Assembly (NCBI GenBank): GCA_963798865.1
Contig: CAWCVZ010000005.1
Coordinates: forward strand, 558,001-622,000
DNA from: RBG-16-34-14 sp963798865
GTDB lineage: Bacteria; Bacteroidota; Ignavibacteria; Ignavibacteriales; Ignavibacteriaceae
Direction of reading: 5' to 3'
Length of the DNA stretch: 64,000 bases
In this document: positions 34,577-43,430 of the stretch, piece after piece
Layout of the letters: the number at the start of each line of letters is the position of its first letter
Position numbering within the stretch: position 1 is the first letter of the stretch
The notes under the pieces: model-generated
Databases searched by the model: none
The model's input: the letters and a program-made list of their open reading frames with translations, nothing else
Told to the model about the DNA's origin: nothing
Translations under genes and position numbers: made by a program

Positions 34577-35182
34577 ATGAAACAAACAAATAAAAAAAAC
34601 CTTATGGCAAAATATTTTAAACATGAATCAGCGTATGTAGATGACAATGTAGTAATCAATGACGGAACAAAAATCTGGCACTTTTCACATATACAGAGTG
34701 GTGCAAAGATCGGGAGGAACTGCGTTCTTGGGCAGAATGTTAATGTCGGCAGCAACGTAGTAATCGGCAGCTATTGTAAAATTCAGAATAATGTTTCAAT
34801 CTATGAAGGGGTAACACTTGAGGATTATGTCTTCTGCGGACCATCGATGGTATTTACAAATATTATTGACCCGCGGTGCAAATATCCGCAGGTCGGGAGT
34901 GAGTTTTATTTAAAGACCCTTGTTAAAGAAGGTGCTTCGATCGGGGCAAATGCAGTGATTGTCTGCGGCAATACAATAGGGAAAAATGCAATGATTGGCG
35001 CCGGCGCTGTTGTTACGAAAGATGTACCCGACTTTGCACTAGTAGTCGGCAGCCCGGCAAAAATTATAGGCTGGGTTAGTGAAGCCGGTAAAAGACTGAA
35101 TTTTGATAAAGATGGTTTTGCCTTCTGTGAAAAATCTAAAAAAAAGTACAGATTTGTTAAGGATAAAGTTACAGAAGTTTGA
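34577..35182 (+). CDS. wlbB: WlbB/WbpD-type UDP-sugar N-acetyltransferase
   Basis: A left-handed beta-helix acetyltransferase of up to 201 residues. Hexapeptide repeats run through it (IGRNCVLGQNVNVGSNVVIG, ISIGKN-type turns), and the family signature IWHFSHIQSGAKIG plus CGPSMVFTNIIDPR identifies the WbpD/WlbB group, which acetylates the 3-amino group of UDP-GlcNAc(3NH2)A. The conserved start is probably the ATG at 34604 (MAKYFKHE); the first nine codons from 34577 are Lys/Asn-rich and atypical. It works with wlbA upstream. Confidence 0.87.
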   Translation: MKQTNKKNLMAKYFKHESAYVDDNVVINDGTKIWHFSHIQSGAKIGRNCVLGQNVNVGSNVVIGSYCKIQNNVSIYEGVTLEDYVFCGPSMVFTNIIDPRCKYPQVGSEFYLKTLVKEGASIGANAVIVCGNTIGKNAMIGAGAVVTKDVPDFALVVGSPAKIIGWVSEAGKRLNFDKDGFAFCEKSKKKYRFVKDKVTEV

Positions 35183-35308
35183 AGCACAAATGGGAGAATA
35201 GAAAATAATGGGAAACTATGGCCGTCAGATGGCTGATAGAAGGCTGACAGATGGTCATTTAATGGCCATCAGAAGAATATTTAATTAAGAATTGCTGTAT
35301 TTGAAGTT

Positions 35309-35968
35309 ATGGCTAAAATAGATAAAAAAGTGCTTGGAGAATTCAGGGGACGGCTTGGGGATGTTATAGGGAAAATAAGGGAGGGCAAGCATTATGTTTC
35401 TATGGCACCCGCAAAATACAGAATGAGCCAGGAACCGCATGAAGTTAATAAAAGAAACCGCTTCAGAGTGAACGGGAAGCTTGCGAGTATAATCAAAGAA
35501 AATGAAATTTTATTCCGCGTATGGGATAAGGAAAAAATTCCTGCGAACAATGCATTTAATAAAATATCCAAGTTGAATTTCAAACTGTGCAATCCTGAGA
35601 GACCTTCACCGGAAAATATAATTACACCCGGCGGGTTTGTACTGCCGGTTGCTGATGTACAGTCATTTCCAGACAGGATTGAAGTTGAGCTTGAGATGTT
35701 TGATCTGCTTGAAGAAGAGAAGAAGATTACGCCCGTGATGATAATAAGTTTTTATGAACCCCTGCAGAAAGATAATTTCTATTTTCAGCTTGCAGAAATT
35801 AGTAATATTGAGCAGCAGGGACTTAAGTTAATTTTCAGGTTTAACAGCACCGAAGCTATGTATGCCGCAGACTACCTGAAGAGGACTCTTTTTCTTGCTG
35901 TAATTACAGAGGATGAAAATGGGAAGATACTTCGCTTCTCACGGACCTTCGGGATGGATCTGGAGTGA
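35309..35968 (+). CDS. DUF6266-like protein of unknown function
   Basis: A 219-residue soluble protein with no signal peptide or membrane helix. The N-terminus VLGEFRGRLGDVIGKIREGK and the following basic stretch AKYRMSQEPHEVNKRNRF resemble DUF6266 proteins of Bacteroidota, which start with a Gly-rich GxFSGKVGxVV segment. The rest is beta-rich with an acidic region (EVELEMFDLLEEEKK). Its place inside a polysaccharide locus is unexpected and unexplained. Palindromic repeats flank it on both sides (35223-35275 and 35974-36053), so it may have arrived with them. The assignment is from memory of the family pattern. Confidence 0.5.
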   Translation: MAKIDKKVLGEFRGRLGDVIGKIREGKHYVSMAPAKYRMSQEPHEVNKRNRFRVNGKLASIIKENEILFRVWDKEKIPANNAFNKISKLNFKLCNPERPSPENIITPGGFVLPVADVQSFPDRIEVELEMFDLLEEEKKITPVMIISFYEPLQKDNFYFQLAEISNIEQQGLKLIFRFNSTEAMYAADYLKRTLFLAVITEDENGKILRFSRTFGMDLE

Positions 35969-35973
35969 GGGGA

Positions 35974-36053
35974 TGTCAGTCTTCGACAGGCTCAGACTGA
36001 CAGAAGAAGGGAAGATGCTGAAACCTGCTTACTTCAGGCAGGCAAGTTCAGCA
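35974..36053. repeat. Two palindromic repeats before the glycosyltransferase gene
   Basis: TGTCAGTCT (35974-35982) pairs with AGACTGACA (35994-36002) around TCGACAGGCTC. TGCTGAA (36016-36022) pairs with TTCAGCA (36047-36053) around an inner CCTGC/GCAGG pair. These are dispersed intergenic repeats, not terminators, as no T-run follows. Confidence 0.6.
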
Positions 36054-36088
36054 CGACAATGTGGTTCTACGGATAGAATTTTAATTAT

Positions 36089-37186
36089 ATGAAAACTCTC
36101 TTCCTTTATCTCAGTGCTTTCGGCGTTACGGGGGGCATTGAAAAATTCAATAAAGCATTTATGAAAGCCCTTTCAGAAATCTCTGCTGAGGGCAGCCATG
36201 AATGTACCGTTCTCTCTTCACATGACAATCTGTATGACAAAAAATATTTTTTGCAGGGCAGATTCAAAGGTTTTAACGGGAAGAAGATCCGCTTTACACT
36301 GGCTGCTGTTAAAGAGGGAAAGAATTGTGAAAGAGTTTTTGTGGGACATATTAATATTGCCGCAGCAGCACTCCTTATAAAACTTATTAATCCCGGTGTA
36401 AAGATTTATCTTATTGCTCACGGCATCGAAGTATGGGACAAGGTTAATTTCATTAAAAAATATTTCCTCGGCAAATGCGATTACATACTTGCAGTAAGCA
36501 GCTATACTAAAAACCGTATTGTTGAGACTCATAAGTTCCCTGCTGAAAGAATAATTATTTTCCCGAATACACTTGATCCCTGCTTCCGGATACCGGATAA
36601 ATTTGAAAAGCCGGGTTATTTACTCGACAGGATGAAAATAAACCGCGAGGATCCGGTTCTTCTTACGCTCGGCAGACTTTCATCGGTTGAAGGAAGAAAA
36701 GGTTATGACAAGGTTTTAAATGTGCTGCCGGAAATTAAAAACTCATTCCCGGGGATTAAATATTTAATTGCCGGCAAGTATGACCGGGCAGAATATTCAA
36801 GAATAAAAAAAATTATTGATGAAAAAAATCTTGACGGCTCAGTTATCCTGACAGGATTTGTAAAAGATGAAGAGCTTACAGACTATTACCTATGTGCAGA
36901 TATTTTTATTATGCCTTCAAAGCAGGAAGGTTTTGGTATTGTGTTTCTTGAAGCGCTTGCATGCGGACTGCCTGTAATTGCAGGAAATGTTGACGGTAGT
37001 GCGGAGGCTCTTAAAAATGGCGAACTTGGCACTCTTATTAATCCTGATGATTCAGAGCAATTGAAAAATGAGATATTAAACAATCTTAAACTAATAGAGG
37101 ATAAGGACTTTTTATCTGCTGAGGTTCAGGAAACATTCGGGTTTGATAAATTCAAATCAAGGCTTGAGGGAATTGTTAAGAAGTAA
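36089..37186 (+). CDS. Glycosyltransferase family 4
   Basis: A 365-residue GT-B fold enzyme that transfers a sugar from a nucleotide donor. The acceptor half begins FLYLSAFGVTGGIEKFNKAF. The donor-binding half has LLTLGRLSSVEGRKGYDKV, VILTGFVKDEELTDYY and the EX7E motif in KQEGFGIVFLEALACGLPVI. It is intact, unlike the GT4 genes further on. The donor sugar and linkage are unknown. A weak GC-rich hairpin (CCCCTTTTTC/GAAGAGGGG at 37224-37249) follows in the spacer. Confidence 0.88.
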   Translation: MKTLFLYLSAFGVTGGIEKFNKAFMKALSEISAEGSHECTVLSSHDNLYDKKYFLQGRFKGFNGKKIRFTLAAVKEGKNCERVFVGHINIAAAALLIKLINPGVKIYLIAHGIEVWDKVNFIKKYFLGKCDYILAVSSYTKNRIVETHKFPAERIIIFPNTLDPCFRIPDKFEKPGYLLDRMKINREDPVLLTLGRLSSVEGRKGYDKVLNVLPEIKNSFPGIKYLIAGKYDRAEYSRIKKIIDEKNLDGSVILTGFVKDEELTDYYLCADIFIMPSKQEGFGIVFLEALACGLPVIAGNVDGSAEALKNGELGTLINPDDSEQLKNEILNNLKLIEDKDFLSAEVQETFGFDKFKSRLEGIVKK

Positions 37187-37360
37187 GGAGTAAGAAGACG
37201 AAAGTTTTGAAGCAGAAAAAGAACCCCTTTTTCTTTCTTTGAAGAGGGGCAAAAAACTTTTATTTTAAGTCCTAATTACACTAACATTATTAATTAGCGT
37301 ATTTATAAATGATTTTTAATTTTTAATGACTGCATTTACCGGGGTAAATAAAATATTACT

Positions 37361-40057
37361 ATGAAGCTTAAATTTTTATTTCTCTTTTCATTTCTTTTAT
37401 TACTTAATTTTAATCCCCAGTATTCCTTCCCTCAGAATGAAAAAGTGCTTAAAGACAAGCTGCAGAACAAAGGAATATATACCCAGGAGGATATTCTCAG
37501 GGAATTAAAAAAAAGGAATATGACCGAAGATGATGCAAGGAAGCTCGCAGCGCAGTATGGAATTGACTATGATACATTTATATCAGATTATATTATGGGA
37601 GGTAAACCTCTTCAGGAAGCAGCACCGAATGTAATTGATACTACAATGACTGAACAGCAGGGCGAACTTCCGGTGGAAGAAACTAAAGGAATAGTAACTC
37701 CACCTAAAGTTGAGATCCCTGTACCGACAGAGGGCGGGCTGGAGTTTTTCGGCTATAAGCTTTTCAAGGATATCCCCCCATCGTTTGAACCGACAATGAC
37801 CGGACCTGTAGATCCGGGATACTTAATCGGACCGGGTGATGTTTTAAGATTTTCCGTCTGGGGTGCGGTAGAGCTTCAGTACCAGTTGACTGTTGATGAA
37901 CAGGGTAATGTATTTATACCCACAGCCGGACAGGTATTTGTTTCAGGTGTTCCCTATGCAGAACTTCAGAATAAACTGACTGCCTATTTATCTAAATTTT
38001 ATGAAGGGCTTACCTCAGACCCGCCAACAGTTTTCCTCGATGTATCACTTGCAAAGCTGAGACCTATACGGATTTTTGTAATGGGTGAAGTGCCCCAGCC
38101 GGGAGGTTACAATATAAGCAGCTTTGCTACCGTTTTTAATGCCCTTTACGCTGTGGGCGGACCATTACCCACCGGGAGTCTCCGCGAGATAAGAGTAATC
38201 AGGAATAATAAAGTTTTAACCTCTGTAGATATATATGATTATTTACTGGAAGGGAAATTAATCGGTGATGTAAGGCTTCAGAATAACGATATGATTTTTG
38301 TCCCACCAAGGAAGAAATCAGTTACAATAAAGGGTGAAGTTCTGAGACCTGCTATATACGAGTTGAAAGAAGATGAAAACCTGGAAAAGCTTTTACATTT
38401 TTCCGGAGGGCTTAAATCAACTGCATATATAGGAAGAGCACAGGTAGAGCGTGTCATTCCTTTTGAACAAAGAGAGAAATATTCTGTTGAAAAGGAAATT
38501 TTAGATATTGACCTTACCGCATTTATTCGTAAGACGGTGAGCGATATTCCTCTTTATGATAAAGATGTAATTACTTTTTTCCCGATCATAGATGCCATAG
38601 AAAATATTGTTACAGTTTCCGGCTCAGTAAGGAGACCCGGGAATTATGAATTAAACAAAGTGCCTACAATAAAAGATCTTATTGATGAAGCAGACGGTCT
38701 CTTATCGGAAACGTATTACGGGAAGGCAGATATATTAAGAACCCTGCCCGACCAGAGCCATGTATTTATTTCTATTGATCTGAACAAAGCAATGAGCGGC
38801 GACCCGGAGAATAATATCCAGCTTGAGGGGAGAGACGCTGTTAAAATTTATTCTGTTTACGACCTGGTGGATAAGCAGACAGTTTCCATTTCCGGTTATG
38901 TGAAAAATCCTTTTACACTTCCCTATGCCGAAAATCTTACGCTGTATGATATGGTGTTCAGGGCAGGCGGGCTGCAGGACCCTATTTTCAGGGGAAAAGC
39001 TTTTATACTCAGGGGCGACCTCATAAGGATTAACCCCGACGGCTTAACTACACGTATAATCTCCTTTGATCTTGAAAAGCTGCTGCGAGACAGATCATTT
39101 AATATGGATCTGAAGCCGGGAGATAAAATTTATATCTACAGCGCCGATGTTGAAAAAGTTCTGGATAAATATATCACTGTTGCAGGGGAGGTAAGGAACC
39201 CCGGTAAGTTTCCTTTAAATACCAATATGACTGTTATGGATGCTATACTCCAGGCAGGCGGTTTTAATGAGGATGCTCTGCGTACAGAAGCTTATGTAAG
39301 CAGGGTGCAGCCGGGCGGGTTTGCAGGTGAAAAAATAGCTGAAACCCACATTGTTCAATTGCCTCTAAATTTTGAAAAGAAATCGCCCGATGACTCAAAG
39401 CCCGATTCAGATTTTTATCTTCAGTATAAGGATGTTGTTGTAGTTAGAAAAAATCCCTTATATGAGGATCAGCGGAGCGTTTCGATAACCGGTGAAGTTG
39501 TATACCCGGGTAGTTATATCCTCGAATCAAAAAACCAGACGCTGAAAGATTTGCTGGAAATGAGCGGGGGACCTACCTCTGAAGCTTTTTTATTCGGGAC
39601 AGAATTTATGCGCAACGGTGTTAAGCTGAATATTGATTTTGAAAAGCTTGCTGAAAGCGGCAGTGAAAAGTATAATGTCCTGTTAAAAAACGGGGATAAA
39701 ATTTTTATTCCTAAAAAGCCTAATACTGTATATGTGGATGGCGAAGTGAACCGACCGGGACTTTTCAAATTTGTACCCGGTGAAAGCGTTAAAGATTATA
39801 TTGACAAAGCAGGCGGGGTAACAGACAGCGCTAATTATATCCTTCATCATAAAGCAAATGGTGAAACTGAAAAAGTGGGCTTTGGTTTATTCTCAGGCAA
39901 TCCGGAAGTCTTTGACGGATCAAGTATAACGGTAACTAAAGTTCCTCCTCCTCCTCCCGAAGAACCCGGGGTTGATATCGGCGGTACAATAAAAGATATT
40001 TTTGCAATTGTTGTAAGTGCGGTTACAATTATTGTTTTGGCAAACCAGTTAAAATAA
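37361..40057 (+). CDS. Wza-like polysaccharide export protein with multiple SLBB domains
   Basis: An 898-residue exported protein. A signal peptide (about 1-25) and a coiled N-terminal region precede a Poly_export domain (about 145-230; YLIGPGDVLRFSVWG, VDEQGNVFIPTAGQVFVSG). Then come about seven SLBB domains, each starting like IRIFVMGEVPQPGGYNI, VTVSGSVRRPGNYELNK, ITVAGEVRNPGKFPL or VSITGEVVYPGSYILE. A C-terminal hydrophobic helix (DIFAIVVSAVTIIVLANQ) anchors it. It should form the outer-membrane export channel. Its stop overlaps the next start (TAATG), pairing it with the Wzz protein. Confidence 0.9.
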   Translation: MKLKFLFLFSFLLLLNFNPQYSFPQNEKVLKDKLQNKGIYTQEDILRELKKRNMTEDDARKLAAQYGIDYDTFISDYIMGGKPLQEAAPNVIDTTMTEQQGELPVEETKGIVTPPKVEIPVPTEGGLEFFGYKLFKDIPPSFEPTMTGPVDPGYLIGPGDVLRFSVWGAVELQYQLTVDEQGNVFIPTAGQVFVSGVPYAELQNKLTAYLSKFYEGLTSDPPTVFLDVSLAKLRPIRIFVMGEVPQPGGYNISSFATVFNALYAVGGPLPTGSLREIRVIRNNKVLTSVDIYDYLLEGKLIGDVRLQNNDMIFVPPRKKSVTIKGEVLRPAIYELKEDENLEKLLHFSGGLKSTAYIGRAQVERVIPFEQREKYSVEKEILDIDLTAFIRKTVSDIPLYDKDVITFFPIIDAIENIVTVSGSVRRPGNYELNKVPTIKDLIDEADGLLSETYYGKADILRTLPDQSHVFISIDLNKAMSGDPENNIQLEGRDAVKIYSVYDLVDKQTVSISGYVKNPFTLPYAENLTLYDMVFRAGGLQDPIFRGKAFILRGDLIRINPDGLTTRIISFDLEKLLRDRSFNMDLKPGDKIYIYSADVEKVLDKYITVAGEVRNPGKFPLNTNMTVMDAILQAGGFNEDALRTEAYVSRVQPGGFAGEKIAETHIVQLPLNFEKKSPDDSKPDSDFYLQYKDVVVVRKNPLYEDQRSVSITGEVVYPGSYILESKNQTLKDLLEMSGGPTSEAFLFGTEFMRNGVKLNIDFEKLAESGSEKYNVLLKNGDKIFIPKKPNTVYVDGEVNRPGLFKFVPGESVKDYIDKAGGVTDSANYILHHKANGETEKVGFGLFSGNPEVFDGSSITVTKVPPPPPEEPGVDIGGTIKDIFAIVVSAVTIIVLANQLK

Positions 40058-41061
40058 TGGAAGAAAACACAAAGCAGGAAAAATCTTTTGAAGAAAAATT
40101 TAAAACGGTTCTTCAAAAAATAAAACCTTACTTTTCTGTTGTCTGGAAAGAAAAGAAAAAGTTTCTTCTTTTCAATTCAATAGTTTTTGCAGCTGTATTG
40201 CTTTACCTTTTATTCCTTACAACTCCTTATTACGAGAGCAGCGTGACTATTTTACCCGAGTACGGCGCCAAATCCACTACTTTAAGCGGGCTATCGCAGC
40301 TTGCCGCACTTGCCGGTGTACCTGTGGGTGAAGGAGCCCCGACGGAAATTTACCAGAATTTAATTATAAGCGAGTCGGTGCTTGAGACTGTTATGTATAA
40401 AAAGTATAAAACAAAAAAATTTGATCACCCGGTTAATTTGTTTGAATATAATAAGATTAAAAAAACAGGGGAAGGATATTCCCGCAGCGATTTTCTTGCT
40501 CTATATAAAGGCTTAAAAAGCTCTGTCAGCACAAGGGTGGACAGGTTCACAAAAATTCTGGATATTACGGTTACCATGCCTGAATCTGAGTTAGCTGCCG
40601 ATGTTGCCAATGCTGTAGTTGAATCGCTTGATCAGTATATAAGAACAAAGAGAAAATCTTATGCATCGGAACAAAGGTATTACCTGGAGAAAAGGACTGA
40701 ACAGCTTAAAGATTCTTTATCGCAGGCTGAGGAGAGGCTGAAGAGTTTCCGTGAACAGAACAGGGTTGTAGCGCAGTCGCCCCAGCTTATGCTTGACCAG
40801 GGCAGGATGATGCGTGATGTTGAAATTCTGCAGACTGTTTACGTGGAGCTTAACAAGCAGCTTGAGATTGCAAAAATTGATGAAATAAGAGAAACCCCTG
40901 TTGTTAATTTAAAGGAGCCAGCCAAGGACCCTGTTGTTAAAGCCGGTCCGGGACGTACAAAAACTTTATTAACAATTATGATTTTATCTCTTTTATTATC
41001 TGTAGCATACTTCATATTTAAACCGCACATAAAAAAATATTACACGCTTATTAAATCCTGA
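40057..41061 (+). CDS. Wzz-type chain-length determinant / polysaccharide co-polymerase
   Basis: A 334-residue inner-membrane protein with two membrane helices (about 35-57 and 305-325) flanking a large periplasmic coiled region (SYASEQRYYLEKRTEQLKDS, LSQAEERLKSFREQNRVV). The N-terminal Wzz domain and a GNVR-like segment near the second helix (PVVNLKEPAKDPV) are present. No tyrosine kinase domain follows. It should set chain length and work with the SLBB exporter, to which it is coupled by a one-base overlap. Confidence 0.87.
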   Translation: MEENTKQEKSFEEKFKTVLQKIKPYFSVVWKEKKKFLLFNSIVFAAVLLYLLFLTTPYYESSVTILPEYGAKSTTLSGLSQLAALAGVPVGEGAPTEIYQNLIISESVLETVMYKKYKTKKFDHPVNLFEYNKIKKTGEGYSRSDFLALYKGLKSSVSTRVDRFTKILDITVTMPESELAADVANAVVESLDQYIRTKRKSYASEQRYYLEKRTEQLKDSLSQAEERLKSFREQNRVVAQSPQLMLDQGRMMRDVEILQTVYVELNKQLEIAKIDEIRETPVVNLKEPAKDPVVKAGPGRTKTLLTIMILSLLLSVAYFIFKPHIKKYYTLIKS

Positions 41062-41083
41062 CAGCTAATTAAGATTTACACAG

Positions 41084-41146
41084 CTCAGGTTTTCTCCAAT
41101 AGTTCCAAAGGAATCCCTATGGGAGAGTCCTTCGGACAAACCTGAG
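41084..41146. repeat. 63-bp palindromic repeat, copy 1
   Basis: Bounded by CTCAGGTTT (41084-41092) and AAACCTGAG (41138-41146), with an inner TCCAAAGGA/TCCTTCGGA arm pair. A near-identical copy is at 55021-55082. Part of the gene-free stretch 41062-41899, which holds only repeats. Confidence 0.75.
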
Positions 41147-41260
41147 ATTAAAGAAGAGAAAATGAATTTGTCATTTCGAATCCATCCATTTGCCGGGGGT
41201 GAGAAATCTCATAATTGAAGAGATAGCAAGCTTTACGACCGTAAACATATTTTTTTAATT

Positions 41261-41478
41261 CTACTTTTCTTGGCGCAAGAAAAGTAGCCAAAGAACATGC
41301 ACTTAAAAAGAATTGCTTGAAATTTTCGATAAGCTTCGTTAAGATGAATTAACTCGTCCCGCAAAGCGGGACTCAAACAGAATTCATCTTTTAATCTGCC
41401 TACCGGTTTACATACCGAAGGTATGCAGGCAGAACACTTCGCTTATCTTAATTTCTTGACGCAATTCTTTTAATGTGC
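41261..41478. repeat. About 220-bp element of nested hairpins
   Basis: It begins with CTACTTTTCTTG-GCG-CAAGAAAAGTAG (41261-41287). Outer arms at 41299-41316 and 41461-41478 pair at 16 of 18 positions. Inside lie AGATGAATT/AATTCATCT (41342-41350, 41381-41389), GTCCCGC-AAA-GCGGGAC, and CTGCCT/AGGCAG around CATACC-GAA-GGTATG. No coding frame spans it. It looks like a non-autonomous palindromic element. Confidence 0.6.
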
Positions 41479-41557
41479 GAAAAGAATTAGGAGTGTGTCC
41501 TCCTGAATTCATTTCTTCGAAAGAGTCCTTTGGACAGACCAACAAAGAAAACGTAGC

Positions 41558-41577
41558 TCAGGTTTCCAAACCTGAGA
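41558..41577. repeat. Short form of the CTCAGGTTT palindrome
   Basis: CTCAGGTTT-CC-AAACCTGAG keeps only the outer arms of the repeat found at 41084 and 55021, as if the middle had been lost. Confidence 0.65.
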
Positions 41578-41610
41578 CTGCAGGGACAGAAAACCTTGCT
41601 TTGCCAAGTT

Positions 41611-41790
41611 AACTCACTCTAATCTCTCTCTTAGGAAGAGAGAGACTTATAGGTATAAAAACTAGTATTTTATTTTCTGACAGAATACTAATAATAAAAC
41701 TTAAATATTTTAACAATTCCTTCTCTTTGTAAGACCTGTCCGCCATTGGCGGGGAAGGATTGTGGATGAGTTTAATTAATTAATAAATAA
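41611..41790 (+). repeat. Diverged copy C of the methyltransferase-tail repeat
   Basis: It shares AACTCACTCTAATCTCTCTC, the TTTTCTGACAGAAT segment and GGATTGTGGATGAGTTTAA with copies A (42777) and B (43074). At the position where those carry other hairpins it has CCGCC-ATT-GGCGG (41740-41752). Confidence 0.6.
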
Positions 41791-41794
41791 GAAT

Positions 41795-41880
41795 TGTAGA
41801 GACAGCAAATCTTGCTGTCTAAAAAAATGTAATGGCAACAAGACGTAATATTTGGACAGCATAGTATGCTGTCCCTACAA
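41795..41880. repeat. Two-hairpin GACAGCA unit, copy 1
   Basis: The ends TTGTAGAGACAGCA and TGCTGTCCCTACAA are inverted copies of each other. Inside are two perfect hairpins, AGACAGCAA-ATC-TTGCTGTCT (41800-41820) and GGACAGCAT-AGT-ATGCTGTCC (41854-41874). Copy 2 is at 43331-43406. Confidence 0.7.
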
Positions 41881-41899
41881 CAGCATAAAAATTTAATCA

Positions 41900-42827
41900 A
41901 TGAAAAGCTTTAACAAACGATTTAACTGAAAATATTATACAAGCCCCACAAGCCTGCCTGAAAGCAGCGAGGAATCCGCTGAGTGGCAGAAGCTTAATAA
42001 AAAATGGTGGGAAGAGCACCCTATGCGGTACGACTGGAATGAGAAGCTTCAGTTCGAGGAATATCAGTAAAGAGTTTTTTGAAGAGGTGGATAAAAGATT
42101 TTTTGATAATGCACGCCAGTTCCTGCCGTATAAAAAAATTCCGTTTGATCCCCTGATAAATTTTGATAAGCTGAAGGATGCGGATGTTCTTGAAATTGGC
42201 GTAGGAATGGGAAGCCACGCTGCTCTTCTTGCAAAACACTCACACAGATTTACAGGTATTGACCTGACAGAATACGCGGTTAACAGCACAACAAAAAGAT
42301 TTGAAGTCTTTAACCTGCCGGGAAAAATAATAAGGATGGATGCGGAGAGGATGGAGTTTGAAGATAACTCTTTCGATTATATCTGGTCGTGGGGAGTAAT
42401 ACATCATTCATCCAATACACCGCAGGTGCTGAAGGAAATTAACAGGGTGCTTAAACCGGGCGGCGAAGCGGTTATAATGGTTTACTACAGGAATTACTGG
42501 AACTATTATTTTCTGCCCGGATTTATTAGAGGAATTCTTATGGGGGAATTCTTTAAGCATAAAAACCTCCTCCAGATATACCAGGATTATAATGACGGCG
42601 CAATTGCAAGGGTTTATACCATATCCGAATGGAAGAACGCAGTTAAAGATCTGTTTGAAATTAATTATATAAAAATAACGGGAATGAAGTCCGAGCCCTT
42701 TCCTATACCCGCAGGAAATTTTAAGGATAAATTTTTAAGCTTCATTCCAAATTCATTCTCCCGTTTCCTGACAAATAATCTGAGGATGGGTTCATTCCTT
42801 ATTTCATCATTGAGGAACTCACTCTAA
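41900..42827 (+). CDS. Class I SAM-dependent methyltransferase, frame interrupted
   Basis: The main open piece is 42039-42827 (262 residues) with motif I VLEIGVGMGSHAALLA, motif II region FDYIWSWGVIHHSS and VLKPGGEAVIMVYY. The true N-terminus lies upstream in another frame: from an ATG at 41900, through an in-frame TGA at 41927, to SAEWQKLNKKWWEEHPMRYD, a typical start for this family. The frames switch within 42039-42067. The gene is thus broken by one stop and one shift. It follows repeat-rich DNA, and its last 17 codons are duplicated downstream inside repeat copy B. It probably methylates a polysaccharide sugar. Confidence 0.72.
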
Positions 42828-43019
42828 TCTCTCTCTTAATAAGAGAGAGACTTATTTGTAATAAAACTGTTACGGTATTTTCTGACAGAATGTTAATTGT
42901 AAGCCAAAGTATTAGATAAGCCATAGGCTTAAACAAAAGATAGGATTATGGATGAGTTCAATAAGCAGTAAAGAAAAAATTAATTATTTAAGAATGGGAT
43001 TGTTCCTCATTTTATCATT
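42777..43019 (+). repeat. Copy A of the methyltransferase-tail repeat
   Basis: It starts inside the 3' end of the methyltransferase gene and includes its stop codon, the 10-bp stem TCTCTCTCTT-AAT-AAGAGAGAGA (42828-42850), the TTTTCTGACAGAATGTTAAT segment and ATGGATGAGTTCAATAAGCA. The variable hairpin here is AAGCC-ATA-GGCTT (42918-42930). Most of the gene-free stretch 42828-43430 is this repeat and copy B. Confidence 0.75.
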
Positions 43020-43035
43020 AAAATGATAACACGGT

Positions 43036-43057
43036 GGTCACGAACCATTTCGTGACC
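43036..43057. repeat. Perfect 9-bp hairpin between repeat copies A and B
   Basis: GGTCACGAA-CCAT-TTCGTGACC. It lies in the short unique spacer between the two repeat copies, with no T-run after it. Confidence 0.6.
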
Positions 43058-43073
43058 AAACATTTGTAATTCT

Positions 43074-43316
43074 AATCTGAGGATGGGTTCGTTCCTTATT
43101 TCATCATTGAGGAACTCACTCTAATCTCTCTCTTAATAAGAGAGAGACTTATAAACAGTAAAACTATTATTGTATTTTCTGACAGAATGTTAATTGTAAG
43201 CCATAAATATTAAATAAATCCTTCTCTTACCAAGAGAAGGATTATGGATGAGTTCAATAAGCAGTAAAGAAAAAATTAATTATTTAAGAATGGGATTGTT
43301 CCTCTTCCTTATTTCA
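43074..43316 (+). repeat. Copy B of the methyltransferase-tail repeat
   Basis: It is nearly the same as copy A over most of its length, including the non-coding duplicate of the gene tail (CTGAGGATGGGTTCGTTCC). Its variable hairpin is CCTTCTCTT-ACC-AAGAGAAGG (43220-43240), different in sequence from that of copy A at the same position. Confidence 0.75.
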
Positions 43317-43330
43317 TCATTAAAAAAATC

Positions 43331-43406
43331 GTAGGGACAGCAAACTTTGCTGTCCAACAAGGGTATGTTAATAAAATATAAGGACAGGATAATATCCTGT
43401 CCCTAC
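43331..43406. repeat. Two-hairpin GACAGCA unit, copy 2
   Basis: The ends GTAGGGACAG and CTGTCCCTAC are inverted copies. Internal hairpins are GGACAGCAAA-C-TTTGCTGTCC (43335-43355) and GGACAGGAT-AAT-ATCCTGTCC (43382-43402). A related half unit occurs at about 55088-55109. Confidence 0.7.
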
Positions 43407-43430
43407 AAATAAAATCAGAATGATAATATT

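Noticed and set aside
34370..36053. Palindromes near wlbA/wlbB as transcription terminators
   Set aside because: They lack T-runs and resemble dispersed intergenic repeats seen at several sites in the window.
37224..37249. Terminator after the GT4 gene at 36089
   Set aside because: Only four to five base pairs are solid and the following run is A-rich before the Ts.
42777..43316. Possible CRISPR array in the repeat-rich stretch after the methyltransferase
   Set aside because: Repeats are about 240 bp, only three copies exist, spacing is irregular, and no cas gene is present.
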